A stretch of DNA of 64,000 nt from Lacibacter cauensis (GTDB lineage Bacteria > Bacteroidota > Bacteroidia > Chitinophagales > Chitinophagaceae), in the NCBI RefSeq assembly GCF_007830055.1, contig NZ_VLLE01000005.1, positions 434,001 through 498,000 on the forward strand. Reading direction: 5' to 3'. Of the stretch, positions 1 through 8,701 are shown in pieces. Below the pieces are notes generated by a model. The model searched no databases. It was given only the letters and a program-made list of their open reading frames with translations, and was not told the origin of the DNA. Each line of letters opens with the position of its first letter. Position 1 is the stretch's first letter. Both the position numbers and the translations under genes were made by a program.

Positions 1-234
1 TAAGCCCCATTTTTTCATTTCGGCAATGGCATAATCAGCTGCACGGTAATAACCAGGGGAGTTGGTTAAACGTGGACCACTTACATCGGTTAAATGAAAC
101 GCAATATTCATCACCTGCGAATTAGTGGTACCTTCTTTAATGATTTTGTTAATGATGTCTTGATCAACTTTTTCCTCTTGTGCAAAACCCGAAAGGCTCA
201 GCAACAACGAGGCAGATAACAGAAGCTTTCTCAT
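1..234 (-). CDS. M28-family Zn aminopeptidase, N-terminal part (cut by window edge)
   Basis: Translation from the ATG at 234 gives 78 codons before the window edge. It starts with a Sec signal peptide (MRKLLLSASLLLSLSGFAQ) and continues with a segment containing MNIAFHLTDVSGPRLTNSPG, which resembles the N-terminal region of secreted M28 metallopeptidases of Bacteroidota. The metal-binding catalytic half lies outside the window, so activity cannot be judged. The family call rests on this one conserved stretch and is fairly but not fully certain. Confidence 0.7.
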   Translation of the reverse strand, partial: MRKLLLSASLLLSLSGFAQEEKVDQDIINKIIKEGTTNSQVMNIAFHLTDVSGPRLTNSPGYYRAADYAIAEMKKWGL

Positions 235-338
235 ACTGGTTGTTTAATTGGTTTGATGCTGAAAGTAAAGAACTCACAGAAAAAAAACAATGCTTTCTTG
301 GCAGCGGTTGATAAGGTGGTTGTGTGGTAGCAGGAGCA

Positions 339-1583
339 TTATTCCTGCTTTGTATAGGGAATGGCGGCCGGCGATTGATTAAACAATATCAGCACCTGGA
401 ACAGCTGTGTGGTTGTGGCTGTTTCAGGATCTTCGCCAAGCGTAAATGCATTTGATTGATGAAACGGAGATTCTTTTTTATTGAGCAGAAACAATACTGC
501 TTTACTTGAGTTGAAATAAGGTTCCATTAAATCATAGTGGGTTACAGGTCCGGATAAAGAACCATTGCTTACTTTAAGATTGATGTATGCATTTGTTTTG
601 CCGCTGCTGTCTGCCTTATTATTCCTGTTTGGAATCATGGCTTCGCCGCCATTGTAAATACTCATGAGCGATACCACACCTTTTACAGCATTTGCTTTAA
701 CAAGAATGGCTGCAAATCTCGGATCGCCGGGTACATCAAACTGTTTTACATGAAAACTGCCCATCAAGCCGATGATCTTTTCATCTTGAATGCCGTAGCG
801 CTTTTTAGCGTATAAGAAATTATGGTACATCACCGAATCCCGCAGATCGTTGCGTTTACTAACGGCAATCTGTAGCCGTTGATTAATGTTATCGAGCAGG
901 TGTTCGATATCTTCAAAATCTTTTCCAAGATGCTTTTTGTAAATGCGATCGTTCTTAATAAAACTGCTGTAAGCATTATTGAACTTTTGTATAAGCAGCG
1001 CAGCTGTATCCTTCACGGGATTCATTGTTGTAAATGGATTTTTCAAAGTGTCGGGTAATGCAGCAGGCAGGTTCCGCTGTATATACAGCAATGCATCACG
1101 GTAAGCAAAATCAAGATCAACAGTAATGATCTGCAGTTTGCTTTTTGCAGGCAGTTGCAGGTTGTAGTTGTACAGCTTTTGAAAAAACTGCAACAGCTGT
1201 TTGTTGTAGTAAAAGGTGTTGGGATGAAACTGAAAGAAACTGTCGAGCACCTGTTCATTACCTGTATGCAAATAACGGTTGAGGTAGAGTTGATCGAGAA
1301 ACCCCAGCTCCAGTAGAATATACTTCAGCCCCACGGTTTGCTGCAGGTGTTTAATCAGATCGAACTGCAGTTCATTGTTGTACTGCGTGCCATGTCCTTC
1401 GCCTACGAGGAATAACTGGTTCTGCAAAATAGTTTTGGTAAAAACTTTTTCTGCGTTAGCAAAGCCATTGTTCCAGGTTGCATGGTTTTGCTGCAAATAA
1501 TCCTGTGACTGTTTCGTATTCTGCGCAGATGCAGCTCGACATACGAGCAATGCACAAAGCAGGAGAGTAGTAAGCTGTTTCAT
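339..1583 (-). CDS. Secreted erythromycin-esterase-like hydrolase
   Basis: A 414-residue protein with an N-terminal signal peptide (MKQLTTLLLCALLVCRAASAQ). The mature start carries a FLVGEGHGTQYNNELQF segment and a YILLELGF strand. This pattern of a strand, Gly-Glu-x-His-Gly and an acidic helix is the hallmark of the erythromycin esterase / EreA-like superfamily, where the His and Glu are catalytic. The rest is divergent, so antibiotic esterase activity should not be assumed; it is more likely a periplasmic hydrolase of unknown substrate. Monocistronic by position, with a 14-bp tandem repeat directly upstream of its start. Confidence 0.6.
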   Translation of the reverse strand: MKQLTTLLLCALLVCRAASAQNTKQSQDYLQQNHATWNNGFANAEKVFTKTILQNQLFLVGEGHGTQYNNELQFDLIKHLQQTVGLKYILLELGFLDQLYLNRYLHTGNEQVLDSFFQFHPNTFYYNKQLLQFFQKLYNYNLQLPAKSKLQIITVDLDFAYRDALLYIQRNLPAALPDTLKNPFTTMNPVKDTAALLIQKFNNAYSSFIKNDRIYKKHLGKDFEDIEHLLDNINQRLQIAVSKRNDLRDSVMYHNFLYAKKRYGIQDEKIIGLMGSFHVKQFDVPGDPRFAAILVKANAVKGVVSLMSIYNGGEAMIPNRNNKADSSGKTNAYINLKVSNGSLSGPVTHYDLMEPYFNSSKAVLFLLNKKESPFHQSNAFTLGEDPETATTTQLFQVLILFNQSPAAIPYTKQE

Positions 1584-1588
1584 TGTAA

Positions 1589-1644
1589 GGTTTAAGCGAT
1601 AAGGTTTAAGCGATAAGGTTTAAGTGATAAGGTTTAAGTGATAA
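1589..1644. repeat. Tandem repeat, 4 x 14 bp
   Basis: Four uninterrupted copies of GGTTTAAGYGATAA. The first two have C and the last two T at the variable position. It lies immediately upstream of the minus-strand esterase-like gene, in its presumed leader or promoter. Between 1645 and 1870 I see no convincing gene; a 71-codon frame there looks like chance. Confidence 0.85.
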
Positions 1645-1870
1645 GGGTTATTCCGCTGCTGCGGCTATGTAAACTTACAATGATGTTTCTGACATGTTTA
1701 TGTGGTTTGTATCAACGGCCTTAGAAGCGGTTTTCAGGAACGGAAATGAAAATAATCTGTCGGTATTATGCATACGTATTATCATAGCATGTATTTGGTT
1801 GCTACATAATTCTGTAATCTTCACATTTATGCGTAAGAGGATAGCATCAGACATAACCTTATTAAAAACA

Positions 1871-1904
1871 AAGCCCCGACATTTCTGTCGGGGCTTCTTT
1901 ATCT
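1871..1904 (-). terminator. Rho-independent terminator of lpdA
   Basis: An 11-bp perfect stem (AAGCCCCGACA / TGTCGGGGCTT, loop 1882-1885) sits 39 bp beyond the lpdA stop codon. Read on the minus strand it runs into a T-rich tract. It may also work in the opposite direction. Confidence 0.85.
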
Positions 1905-1942
1905 TGTAGTCCGTAAATCGTTTTAATCACGGTTCAGACTGG

Positions 1943-3349
1943 TTAAATATCAATCGCTTCACCGTAAGCAGCAGCAGTTGCTTCTTTTACGGCTTCACTC
2001 ATGGTTGGGTGCGGATGCACCGAGTTGAGGATTTCGTGGTAAGTTGTTTCCAGCTTACGGGCAACAACCACTTCCGCAATCATATCGGTAACACCCATGC
2101 CAATCATGTGTGCACCGAGGAACTCGCCATACTTTGCATCAAAGATTACTTTTACAAAACCTTCGGTAGCACCGGCAGCACTTGCCTTACCACTTGCCAT
2201 GAACGGGAACTTACCAACCTTTACTTCATAACCCGCTTCCTTCGCTGCTTTTTCGGTATAACCAACGCTTGCAATTTCAGGTGTGCAATAAGTACAACCG
2301 GGGATGTTGTTGTAGTCCATTGCTTCCGGTGTGTGGTGGTATTTCTTTTCTAAATAAGCAATATGTTCTGCGGCATTAATACCCTCTTTACCTGCAACGT
2401 GTGCCAGGGCCTGACCCGGAGCCACATCGCCAATAGCATAAATACCCGGTACAGAAGTTTGCTGGAATTTATCTACAACAATCTTTCCTTTTTCTGTTTT
2501 AATACCGTTTTCTTCCAAACCAATGTTTTCGATGTTGGCAACCACACCGGCAGCACTTAGCAGAATGTCTGCTTCAAGTACCTGCTCGCCTGCAGCTGTT
2601 TTAACGGTTGCTTTTACACCTGCACCTGAAGTGTCCACTTTGGTTACTTCAGCGCTGGTCATAATGGTAATGCCTTTTTTCTTGAACTGCTTTTCCAGTT
2701 CTTTCGAAATATCTTCATCTTCTACAGGCACAACACGTGGCATAAATTCCACGATGGTAATTTTTGTACCCATGCTGTTGTAGAAATCGGCAAACTCCAC
2801 ACCAATGGCACCGCTACCAACCACAATCATCGATTTTGGTTGTTCGGGCAATACCATTGCTTCACGGTAGCCAATGATTTTTTTACCATCCTGCGGCATA
2901 GCAGGTAACTGACGGCTGCGGCCACCTGTAGCAATCACAATATATTTTCCTTCAACAATGCTTTTGCTTCCATCGGCAGCAGTTACTTCCAGTTTGCCTT
3001 TGCCGGCAACCTTACCGTAACCCATAATTACATCAATCTTGTTTTTCTTCATGAGGAAGGTAACACCCTTGCTCATTTTATCGGCTACACCACGGCTGCG
3101 TTTTACCACACCACCAAAATCGTGTTGTACACCTGTGGCAGCAATACCATAATCGGCACTGTGCTTCATGTATTCATATACCTGTGCACTTTTCAGCAGG
3201 GCTTTTGTAGGGATACAACCCCAGTTTAAACAAACACCACCAAGGCTTTCTTTTTCTACAATTGCTACTTTAAGACCAAGCTGTGAAGCACGGATAGCGG
3301 CAGGATAACCACCGGGACCACTACCAAGAACAATAACGTCGTATGCCAT
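1943..3349 (-). CDS. lpdA: Dihydrolipoyl dehydrogenase (E3)
   Basis: A 468-residue flavoprotein that reoxidises dihydrolipoamide of 2-oxoacid dehydrogenase complexes with NAD+. Visible features: the N-terminal FAD-binding GSGPGGY motif (residues 9-15), the redox-active disulfide CLNWGC (Cys40/Cys45), a central NAD-binding GSGAIGVE fold and the C-terminal HPHPTMSE segment with the catalytic His-Glu pair. The frame is open 31 codons further upstream, but that extension consists of AT-rich repeat sequence and lacks family similarity. The ATG at 3349 gives the normal start MAYDVIVLGSGPGG. Confidence 0.96.
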   Translation of the reverse strand: MAYDVIVLGSGPGGYPAAIRASQLGLKVAIVEKESLGGVCLNWGCIPTKALLKSAQVYEYMKHSADYGIAATGVQHDFGGVVKRSRGVADKMSKGVTFLMKKNKIDVIMGYGKVAGKGKLEVTAADGSKSIVEGKYIVIATGGRSRQLPAMPQDGKKIIGYREAMVLPEQPKSMIVVGSGAIGVEFADFYNSMGTKITIVEFMPRVVPVEDEDISKELEKQFKKKGITIMTSAEVTKVDTSGAGVKATVKTAAGEQVLEADILLSAAGVVANIENIGLEENGIKTEKGKIVVDKFQQTSVPGIYAIGDVAPGQALAHVAGKEGINAAEHIAYLEKKYHHTPEAMDYNNIPGCTYCTPEIASVGYTEKAAKEAGYEVKVGKFPFMASGKASAAGATEGFVKVIFDAKYGEFLGAHMIGMGVTDMIAEVVVARKLETTYHEILNSVHPHPTMSEAVKEATAAAYGEAIDI

Positions 3350-3686
3350 AGAAAGAATTTGAAAATTTGAAAATGCAGTAATTTGAAAATTATCGGCTGC
3401 GAAGGTAACTGAAGAACGGGAAACGGCAAAGAGGGAAGGCAAGGTAGAGGGTATAGGGTGTAGGTTGTAAGGAAGGAGGTTGAAACTAAGGACTTTTCTT
3501 CTTCCTTATGCCTTTTGTCCTCAACCTTCTGTTTTAGCTTTCCTCTAACACAAATCGTTAAAACATGGCTGCATATTTGACTGTGGAAAATAAACAGCAG
3601 CACAACACGTTCAATTGCTGTGCAAGATTTACATTTGACCGTCGGGAACGTTTGCGTTTCCGCATTACTAAAACCATTTGAACCGT
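3350..3686. promoter_or_regulatory. Divergent lpdA/exbB intergenic region with promoter box
   Basis: This 337-bp gap holds short repeats of AATTTGAAAAT next to lpdA (3356-3391), a purine-rich stretch around 3410-3480 and, at 3630-3637, TACATTTG, which matches the Bacteroidota -7 consensus TAnnTTTG in plus orientation. That box would place an exbB transcription start near 3644. I see no further gene in it. Confidence 0.5.
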
Positions 3687-4385
3687 ATGAATTTTTTTCT
3701 TCTCCAGGTGCAGAATGCAGTTGATACATTGGTAAATGCTGCAACAACACAGGCCGTTCCCAAAAAAGAAATGCATTTGATTGATCTGCTGATGCAGGCA
3801 GGATGGATCATGATTCCCCTGTTACTGTTAAGCGTTGCCACTGTATATGTATTTGTTGAACGCTGGATGGCGATTAAAAAAGCAACCGAAGTGGATGATA
3901 ATTTTATGAACATCATCCGGGATAATATCTTAAGCGGTAATGTAACGGCTGCCCGCAACTTTGCCCGTAACACGGCCAACCCGGTTGGACGGATTATCGA
4001 CAAAGGCTTGCAGCGTATTGGCAAACCCATCGATTCTATTGAAAACAGCATGGAAAATGTGGCGCAGCTGGAAATGTATAAACTGGAACGGAACGTAAAC
4101 ATTCTTTCAGTGATATCGAAAGTTGCACCCATCTTCGGTTTCGTGGGTACACTGGTTGGTTTGATGCAGTTGTTCTTTAACATCAACGCCACCGGTGAAT
4201 ATGAACTGAGTACCATTGCTGGTGGTATCTATACCAAGCTCATTACTTCTATCAGTGGTCTGGTCATTGGTTTGATCGCTTACCTGTTCCACAATATTCT
4301 TTCTACACAGGTTGAAAAGGCAGTGAACAAAATGGAAGCATCTGCTGCTGATTTTCTTGATGTATTACAGGAACCTACACGTTAA
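3687..4385 (+). CDS. exbB: ExbB/TolQ-type proton channel subunit
   Basis: A 232-residue inner-membrane protein of the MotA/TolQ/ExbB family, the proton-conducting stator of energised outer-membrane transport. Three membrane segments are visible: around residues 30-50, then a pair around 145-165 (VAPIFGFVGTLVGLMQLFF) and 185-205 (ITSISGLVIGLIAYLF) bearing the typical family Gly/Thr pattern. The ATG at 3687 is chosen; a TTG three codons upstream is possible. It is followed after 11 bp by exbD, so the pair forms an operon. No TonB gene is adjacent. Confidence 0.92.
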   Translation: MNFFLLQVQNAVDTLVNAATTQAVPKKEMHLIDLLMQAGWIMIPLLLLSVATVYVFVERWMAIKKATEVDDNFMNIIRDNILSGNVTAARNFARNTANPVGRIIDKGLQRIGKPIDSIENSMENVAQLEMYKLERNVNILSVISKVAPIFGFVGTLVGLMQLFFNINATGEYELSTIAGGIYTKLITSISGLVIGLIAYLFHNILSTQVEKAVNKMEASAADFLDVLQEPTR

Positions 4386-4396
4386 AACAAGAACCC

Positions 4397-4810
4397 ATGA
4401 AGCTGAGAAAGAAAAGAACAGAGTCGAGTGAAGTGTTTACAGATGCGTTGAATGATATCCTGTTCATCCTGTTGATGTTTTTCCTGATCGTATCCACGCT
4501 GGCAAACCCTAACGTGCGCAAAGCATCGTTGCCCAAAGCCAAAAGTAATACGACTGCTAAACAATCAGTGGCGGTAACCATCGATTCACTCAATCGTTTT
4601 TATGTAGAAGCAAAACCGGTCGATCCGATGGCGATGGACAGTGCACTGGCCCGCATCATTAATGCCAAAAGAGCGAACGGTGAAGAACCAACCATTGCCA
4701 TTAATGCCGACCGTAACTGCAAGCTGGAAAGTTTTGCTGCAGTACTGCGTGCTGCAGATCGTTTAGGCGTAAAAGCTGTGATGAATGTAGATAAGAAAGG
4801 ATTGCAGTAA
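4397..4810 (+). CDS. exbD: ExbD/TolR biopolymer transport protein
   Basis: A 137-residue protein with one N-terminal membrane helix (ILFILLMFFLIVSTL). It is preceded by the family signature in which an Asp (DALNDILFILL) sits at the start of the helix and takes part in proton transfer. The periplasmic domain ends in the usual alternating strand/helix pattern. It works with the upstream ExbB. A hairpin terminator follows 35 bp after the stop. Confidence 0.92.
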   Translation: MKLRKKRTESSEVFTDALNDILFILLMFFLIVSTLANPNVRKASLPKAKSNTTAKQSVAVTIDSLNRFYVEAKPVDPMAMDSALARIINAKRANGEEPTIAINADRNCKLESFAAVLRAADRLGVKAVMNVDKKGLQ

Positions 4811-4844
4811 ATACAACGTTAGAAGTACGAAGTACGAAATACAG

Positions 4845-4875
4845 CCCGTCTGACGCCCTCGTCTGACGGGTTTTT
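4845..4875 (+). terminator. Terminator-like hairpin after exbD
   Basis: CCCGTC / GACGGG stem with an inner ACG/CGT pairing, followed by TTTTT. The motif CGTCTGACG in it recurs in the long inverted repeat inside tilS at 28434-28503, so this is probably a dispersed palindromic repeat used as a terminator. Confidence 0.65.
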
Positions 4876-5001
4876 AGTTTATGATTTGAGGTTTATTATT
4901 TTTTGTTGTTCAGCAATTGAACAGGTATCAACAGCATTGGCGTTGCAACCTTGTACAGCAGATAAATATTCTACAAAAGCAGGCAAACCAGAAACAATAA
5001 A

Positions 5002-5892
5002 CTATAAACGATAAACAGCCTTGACCATTCGTTCATTACCACTCATGTCTTTCCGTAATTCAACCGTAAATCCTTTTTGCTGAAACAGCTCAACGGTTTC
5101 TTTGCCTAACTGTTGATTGATCTCCACATACACTGCTCCGCCGGGATGCAGATGCTGCAGTGCAAAATCAGCGATCTTGCGATAGAACAGTAATGCATCT
5201 TCATCGGGAACAAACAATGCTTTATGCGGCTCATAGTCCAGCACGTGTTTGCTCATGGTATTGGCTTCGGTTGTTTTAATGTAAGGCGGATTGCTGACGA
5301 TGATATCGAATTGGCCAAGTGTGTTCCATTTGCTTTCATCTAAGAAATCGAGTAACAGAAAGTTGATCTCAGCTTCATTATTCACCGCATTGGTTGTTGC
5401 GGTATGTAAGGCTTCGCTGCATACATCAATAGCCGAAACTTCGGCATCAGGTAAGTTCTTTTTTAGAGAGATGGGAATACATCCGCTGCCGGTACCAATG
5501 TCGAGCAGGGTGAGTGGTGAGTGGTGAGTGGCGAGAGCTGCAGCCGTCCTTCGTACTTCGTACTTCTTACCTCGTACCTCCTTCACGATCCAATCTACCA
5601 GTTCTTCTGTTTCCGGTCGGGGAATCAACACACTTTCATTTACTTCAAACTTCAATCCGTAAAACCAGGCTTCGTTTAATACATATTGCAGCGGACGATG
5701 GGTGAGCAGTTGTTGCAGAATTTGTTGCAACTGCAGAGTTTCTTCAGTACGTACTTCTTCCTGCTTCAGTTGGCTGATCTTTTTTTTGCCTACATGTTCC
5801 ACCACCAAAGCAGCAATGGCTTCGGCTTCGCCGGCTTCATGTACAGCGCTTAAGCTTTGCCGTAAGAGTTGATATTGTTCCTGCCAGTTCAT
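5002..5892 (-). CDS. prmC: Peptide chain release factor N5-glutamine methyltransferase
   Basis: A 296-residue class I SAM-dependent methyltransferase that methylates the GGQ glutamine of RF1/RF2. The SAM-binding motif LLDIGTGSGCIP (129-140) and the substrate-binding NPPY motif (VSNPPYIK) are intact, as is the N-terminal helical release-factor-binding domain. Between the two domains (about residues 105-127, DNA 5512-5580) is a low-complexity in-frame insertion, rich in GTACGA and CTCACCA repeats, that homologues do not normally have. It stands divergent to ribD. Confidence 0.93.
   Translation of the reverse strand: MNWQEQYQLLRQSLSAVHEAGEAEAIAALVVEHVGKKKISQLKQEEVRTEETLQLQQILQQLLTHRPLQYVLNEAWFYGLKFEVNESVLIPRPETEELVDWIVKEVRGKKYEVRRTAAALATHHSPLTLLDIGTGSGCIPISLKKNLPDAEVSAIDVCSEALHTATTNAVNNEAEINFLLLDFLDESKWNTLGQFDIIVSNPPYIKTTEANTMSKHVLDYEPHKALFVPDEDALLFYRKIADFALQHLHPGGAVYVEINQQLGKETVELFQQKGFTVELRKDMSGNERMVKAVYRL
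5512..5580. repeat. Dispersed repeat inserted in frame in prmC
   Basis: Direct repeats of GTGAGTG (5511-5530) join a TTCGTACTTCGTACTTC-type tract. Similar GTACGA/TCGTAC tracts occur in the intergenic regions at about 4821-4840, 8668-8700 and 30256-30270. Here the repeat is translated (residues about 105-127) without breaking the reading frame. Confidence 0.7.
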
Positions 5893-6015
5893 TTATGCAA
5901 AGCTAATTCAGCAGGCGATAGGTATGCCATACTTATTGAATCCCTCCTGAAATTTATCAGACAACGGATGTGCGGCATACTTTTCACTCGCTCCGAAACC
6001 GTTACTTTTGCAGCC

Positions 6016-7080
6016 TTGCACACACACGAAACATATATGCTGCGTTGTATTGAGCTGGCCCGCAAAGGAACCGGTTCGGTAGCCCCCAATCCAATGGTGG
6101 GTGCTGTGTTGCTGTATAATAACGAGATCATTGGCGAAGGCTGGCACCAACGGTACGGCGAAGCACATGCCGAAGTGAATTGTGTAAGTCAGGCCGTTCA
6201 AAACGGCCAGACCGGTAAACTGCAAGAATCAACTTTGTATGTCTCACTCGAACCCTGTGCCCATTTCGGCAAAACACCGCCCTGCAGCGATCTCATCATC
6301 AAACATAAAATTCCGAAAGTGGTGATTGGTTGCAGGGATCCGTTTAAAGAAGTTGATGGCAAGGGCATTGAAAAATTAAAAGCAGCAGGCGTGGAGGTGG
6401 TTGTGGATGTATTGAAGGAGGAATGCATCGAACTCAATAAACGCTTCTTTACATTCCATCAGCAGCAACGGCCCTATGTGATTTTGAAATGGGCACAGAC
6501 TAAAAACAACATCATCGGTTCGAACACAACTGAGCGATTGTTGATAAGCAATGAAATCACTAACCGTTTGGTACATCAGTGGCGCAGCGAAGAAGCAGCA
6601 ATGCTTGTTGGTTCTAAAACGGCTTTGCTTGATGATCCGCAATTAACCAATCGCTATTGGTCTGCAGACAAACAACCGGTGCGTTTGGTAGTAGACCGGC
6701 AACTGCAATTGCCTCATTCATTAAACTTATTTAATGGTGAAGCAACAACTATTGTGCTGAATGAATTGAGGCAAACAAACGAAGGAGCAGTACAGTATGA
6801 ACAGTTGAGTGGAAACGGATCGGTTGTGCAACAGGTATTGCAGGCATTGTATCAACGCAAATTAGACAGTGTGCTGGTAGAAGGTGGTGCCGAACTGTTG
6901 CAGCATTTCATCAACGAAGGATTGTGGGATGAAGCACGGATTATTACCAATGAAGCATTGGTTGTTGAAGCCGGTGTTAAAGCACCGCAACTGCGAAACG
7001 AACTACTGACAAATGAACAACAGCTCGGTAGTGATAGTATCTGCTGGTATAAAAATTCAACACCTGTAACTCATCACTGA
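6016..7080 (+). CDS. ribD: Bifunctional riboflavin biosynthesis deaminase/reductase
   Basis: RibD catalyses the deamination and then the side-chain reduction of the pyrimidine intermediate of riboflavin synthesis. The N-terminal deaminase domain shows the zinc site HAEVN and PCAHFGKTPPC; the C-terminal dihydrofolate-reductase-like domain shows VILKWAQT and LVEGG. The ATG at 6037 would begin inside the conserved ETYM helix, so the TTG at 6016 (giving HTHETYMLRC) is preferred, though an ATG at 5968 in the same frame also exists. TACTTTTG at 6003-6010 resembles a -7 promoter box but is very close to this start, so the start is uncertain. Confidence 0.9.
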   Translation: MHTHETYMLRCIELARKGTGSVAPNPMVGAVLLYNNEIIGEGWHQRYGEAHAEVNCVSQAVQNGQTGKLQESTLYVSLEPCAHFGKTPPCSDLIIKHKIPKVVIGCRDPFKEVDGKGIEKLKAAGVEVVVDVLKEECIELNKRFFTFHQQQRPYVILKWAQTKNNIIGSNTTERLLISNEITNRLVHQWRSEEAAMLVGSKTALLDDPQLTNRYWSADKQPVRLVVDRQLQLPHSLNLFNGEATTIVLNELRQTNEGAVQYEQLSGNGSVVQQVLQALYQRKLDSVLVEGGAELLQHFINEGLWDEARIITNEALVVEAGVKAPQLRNELLTNEQQLGSDSICWYKNSTPVTHH

Positions 7081-7096
7081 TTACTCATCATTCATT

Positions 7097-7978
7097 ATGT
7101 TATTTCTCATCGGCAGTATCATCCTCAGTTCCTGGCTTACACTTTCATTCAAGTTAGTGGAACGGTTTGGTATCAATACCTTTCAGGCAATTGTATTCAA
7201 CTACATAACCTGTGTTGTTACGGGCTCATTTGTAAACGGTGCTTTTCCTATGAATGCGTCGGCAGCTCAGGAGCCTTGGTTCAAATGGGCGATGCTCATG
7301 GGATGTATGTTTATTGTACTGTTTAATGTAATTGCAAAAACAGCACAAACAATGGGGGTGGCTATAGCATCGGTTGCCAATAAATTATCCTTGGTTATTC
7401 CGTTTTTATTTTCCATTGTATTGTATAAGGAAGCAGCTACAGGTTTAAAAATTGCAGGTGTATTACTGGCGCTTGTTGCAGTTGTATTTACCTGCTGGCC
7501 TTCTGCAGTACATACGGAGCCTTCGGGCAAAGTAGTAAAGTCGGCTTTTTTTCTTTTGCCTTTATTTTTATTTGTAGGTAGTGGCTTGCTCGATACGATC
7601 ATTAAATACGTAGAAACAACTTTTGTAAACGACGCTAATCAAAACGCTTATCTCATCAGTTCTTTTGCTGCTGCGGCAACAATCGGCTCTGTTCGATTAC
7701 TCATCGGTTTTACCGGCGGCAGTTTAAAGTTTGAACCCAAGGCTGTACTTGCAGGTATCATCATCGGTGTACCTAATTATTTTTCTATCTGGTGTTTAAT
7801 GCATGTATTGAAAGCCTATGCAGGTAACAGTTCGGCTATCATTCCCATCAACAATATGGGCATCGTGCTCTTCAGTACGCTTGCAGCCTTTTTATTATTC
7901 AACGAAAAATTAACGAAGCTCAACTGGCTGGGTATTGTATTGTCTATTACAGCCATTGCATTGATCGCTTACGGTTAA
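7097..7978 (+). CDS. DMT/EamA-superfamily transporter
   Basis: A 293-residue integral membrane protein with about ten hydrophobic segments arranged as two repeated halves, each ending in a short loop with a conserved Glu/Lys (SIVLYKEAATGLKIAGVLLA and FLLFNEKLTKLNWLGIVLS). This is the drug/metabolite transporter pattern. Substrate unknown. It follows ribD by 16 bp, suggesting co-transcription. Confidence 0.75.
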   Translation: MLFLIGSIILSSWLTLSFKLVERFGINTFQAIVFNYITCVVTGSFVNGAFPMNASAAQEPWFKWAMLMGCMFIVLFNVIAKTAQTMGVAIASVANKLSLVIPFLFSIVLYKEAATGLKIAGVLLALVAVVFTCWPSAVHTEPSGKVVKSAFFLLPLFLFVGSGLLDTIIKYVETTFVNDANQNAYLISSFAAAATIGSVRLLIGFTGGSLKFEPKAVLAGIIIGVPNYFSIWCLMHVLKAYAGNSSAIIPINNMGIVLFSTLAAFLLFNEKLTKLNWLGIVLSITAIALIAYG

Positions 7979-8003
7979 ACCTCATTACTATTTATAACAT
8001 TTA

Positions 8004-8606
8004 ATGAACGAAGAATTTTACTATACCATTTCACAGCCCGTTGTAGCCGAGTTTAAAGACCGTGGCAGCCGTTTCCTTGCACATGCTTTTCCCATTACAA
8101 CAATTGATGAATTTAAAGAAAAGCTGAAACAGCTGAAAGAAGAACACCCGAAAGCAGTGCATCATTGTTTCGCTTATCGATTAGGAACAGATGGCAATAC
8201 CTATCGTGTAAGCGATGATGGCGAACCATCGGGCAGTGCCGGTCGTCCAATACTCGGACAGATCGATAGCAAACAGGTGACCAATGTACTGGTGGTGGTA
8301 GTGCGTTACTTCGGCGGAACATTGTTGGGTGTGCCGGGTTTGATCAATGCATACAAAACCGCAACCACATTGGCGCTGCAAACAACACCTATTGTTCAAA
8401 AGCAAATTGAAGTGAATTATTTACTCCACTTCGATTATACCCGTATGAACGATGTAATGATGATTGTGAAGCAATACAACTGCAGCGTTGTACGGCAGGA
8501 ACAAAATCTGTTTTGCGATGTGGAGATCAGCATTCCTAAAAACCGTTTGGAAGAAGTGCTGTTTAAGTTAGGAGAGATGCATACGGTGGAAACAAGGAAG
8601 AAGTAG
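8004..8606 (+). CDS. yigZ: YigZ/IMPACT family protein
   Basis: A 200-residue member of the IMPACT (UPF0029) family. The conserved core reads SRFLAHAFP, HHCFAYRLG, SDDGEPSGSAG and VVVVRYFGGTLLG, followed by a DUF1949-type C-terminal domain. Bacterial members are thought to act around the ribosome, but the biochemical role is unsettled. It probably ends the ribD operon. Confidence 0.93.
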   Translation: MNEEFYYTISQPVVAEFKDRGSRFLAHAFPITTIDEFKEKLKQLKEEHPKAVHHCFAYRLGTDGNTYRVSDDGEPSGSAGRPILGQIDSKQVTNVLVVVVRYFGGTLLGVPGLINAYKTATTLALQTTPIVQKQIEVNYLLHFDYTRMNDVMMIVKQYNCSVVRQEQNLFCDVEISIPKNRLEEVLFKLGEMHTVETRKK

Positions 8607-8701
8607 GTTTTGGTTCATGGTTCATTGTTCATAGTGAAGAAGCTCTAAGTTACTAACCGCATCTCACGTCGTACTTCCAACCTCGTACTTTGTACTTGCT
8701 C

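Noticed and set aside
1694-1909. 71-codon plus-strand frame before the lpdA terminator
   Set aside because: Overlaps the terminator hairpin, has no start signal, no family and no membrane or domain pattern; looks like chance.
2009-2783. Several open frames antisense to lpdA
   Set aside because: Cys/Phe-rich shadow translations of a well-supported gene on the other strand.
3350-3442. 31-codon N-terminal extension of lpdA
   Set aside because: Encoded by AT-rich repeats; the family start is the ATG at 3349.
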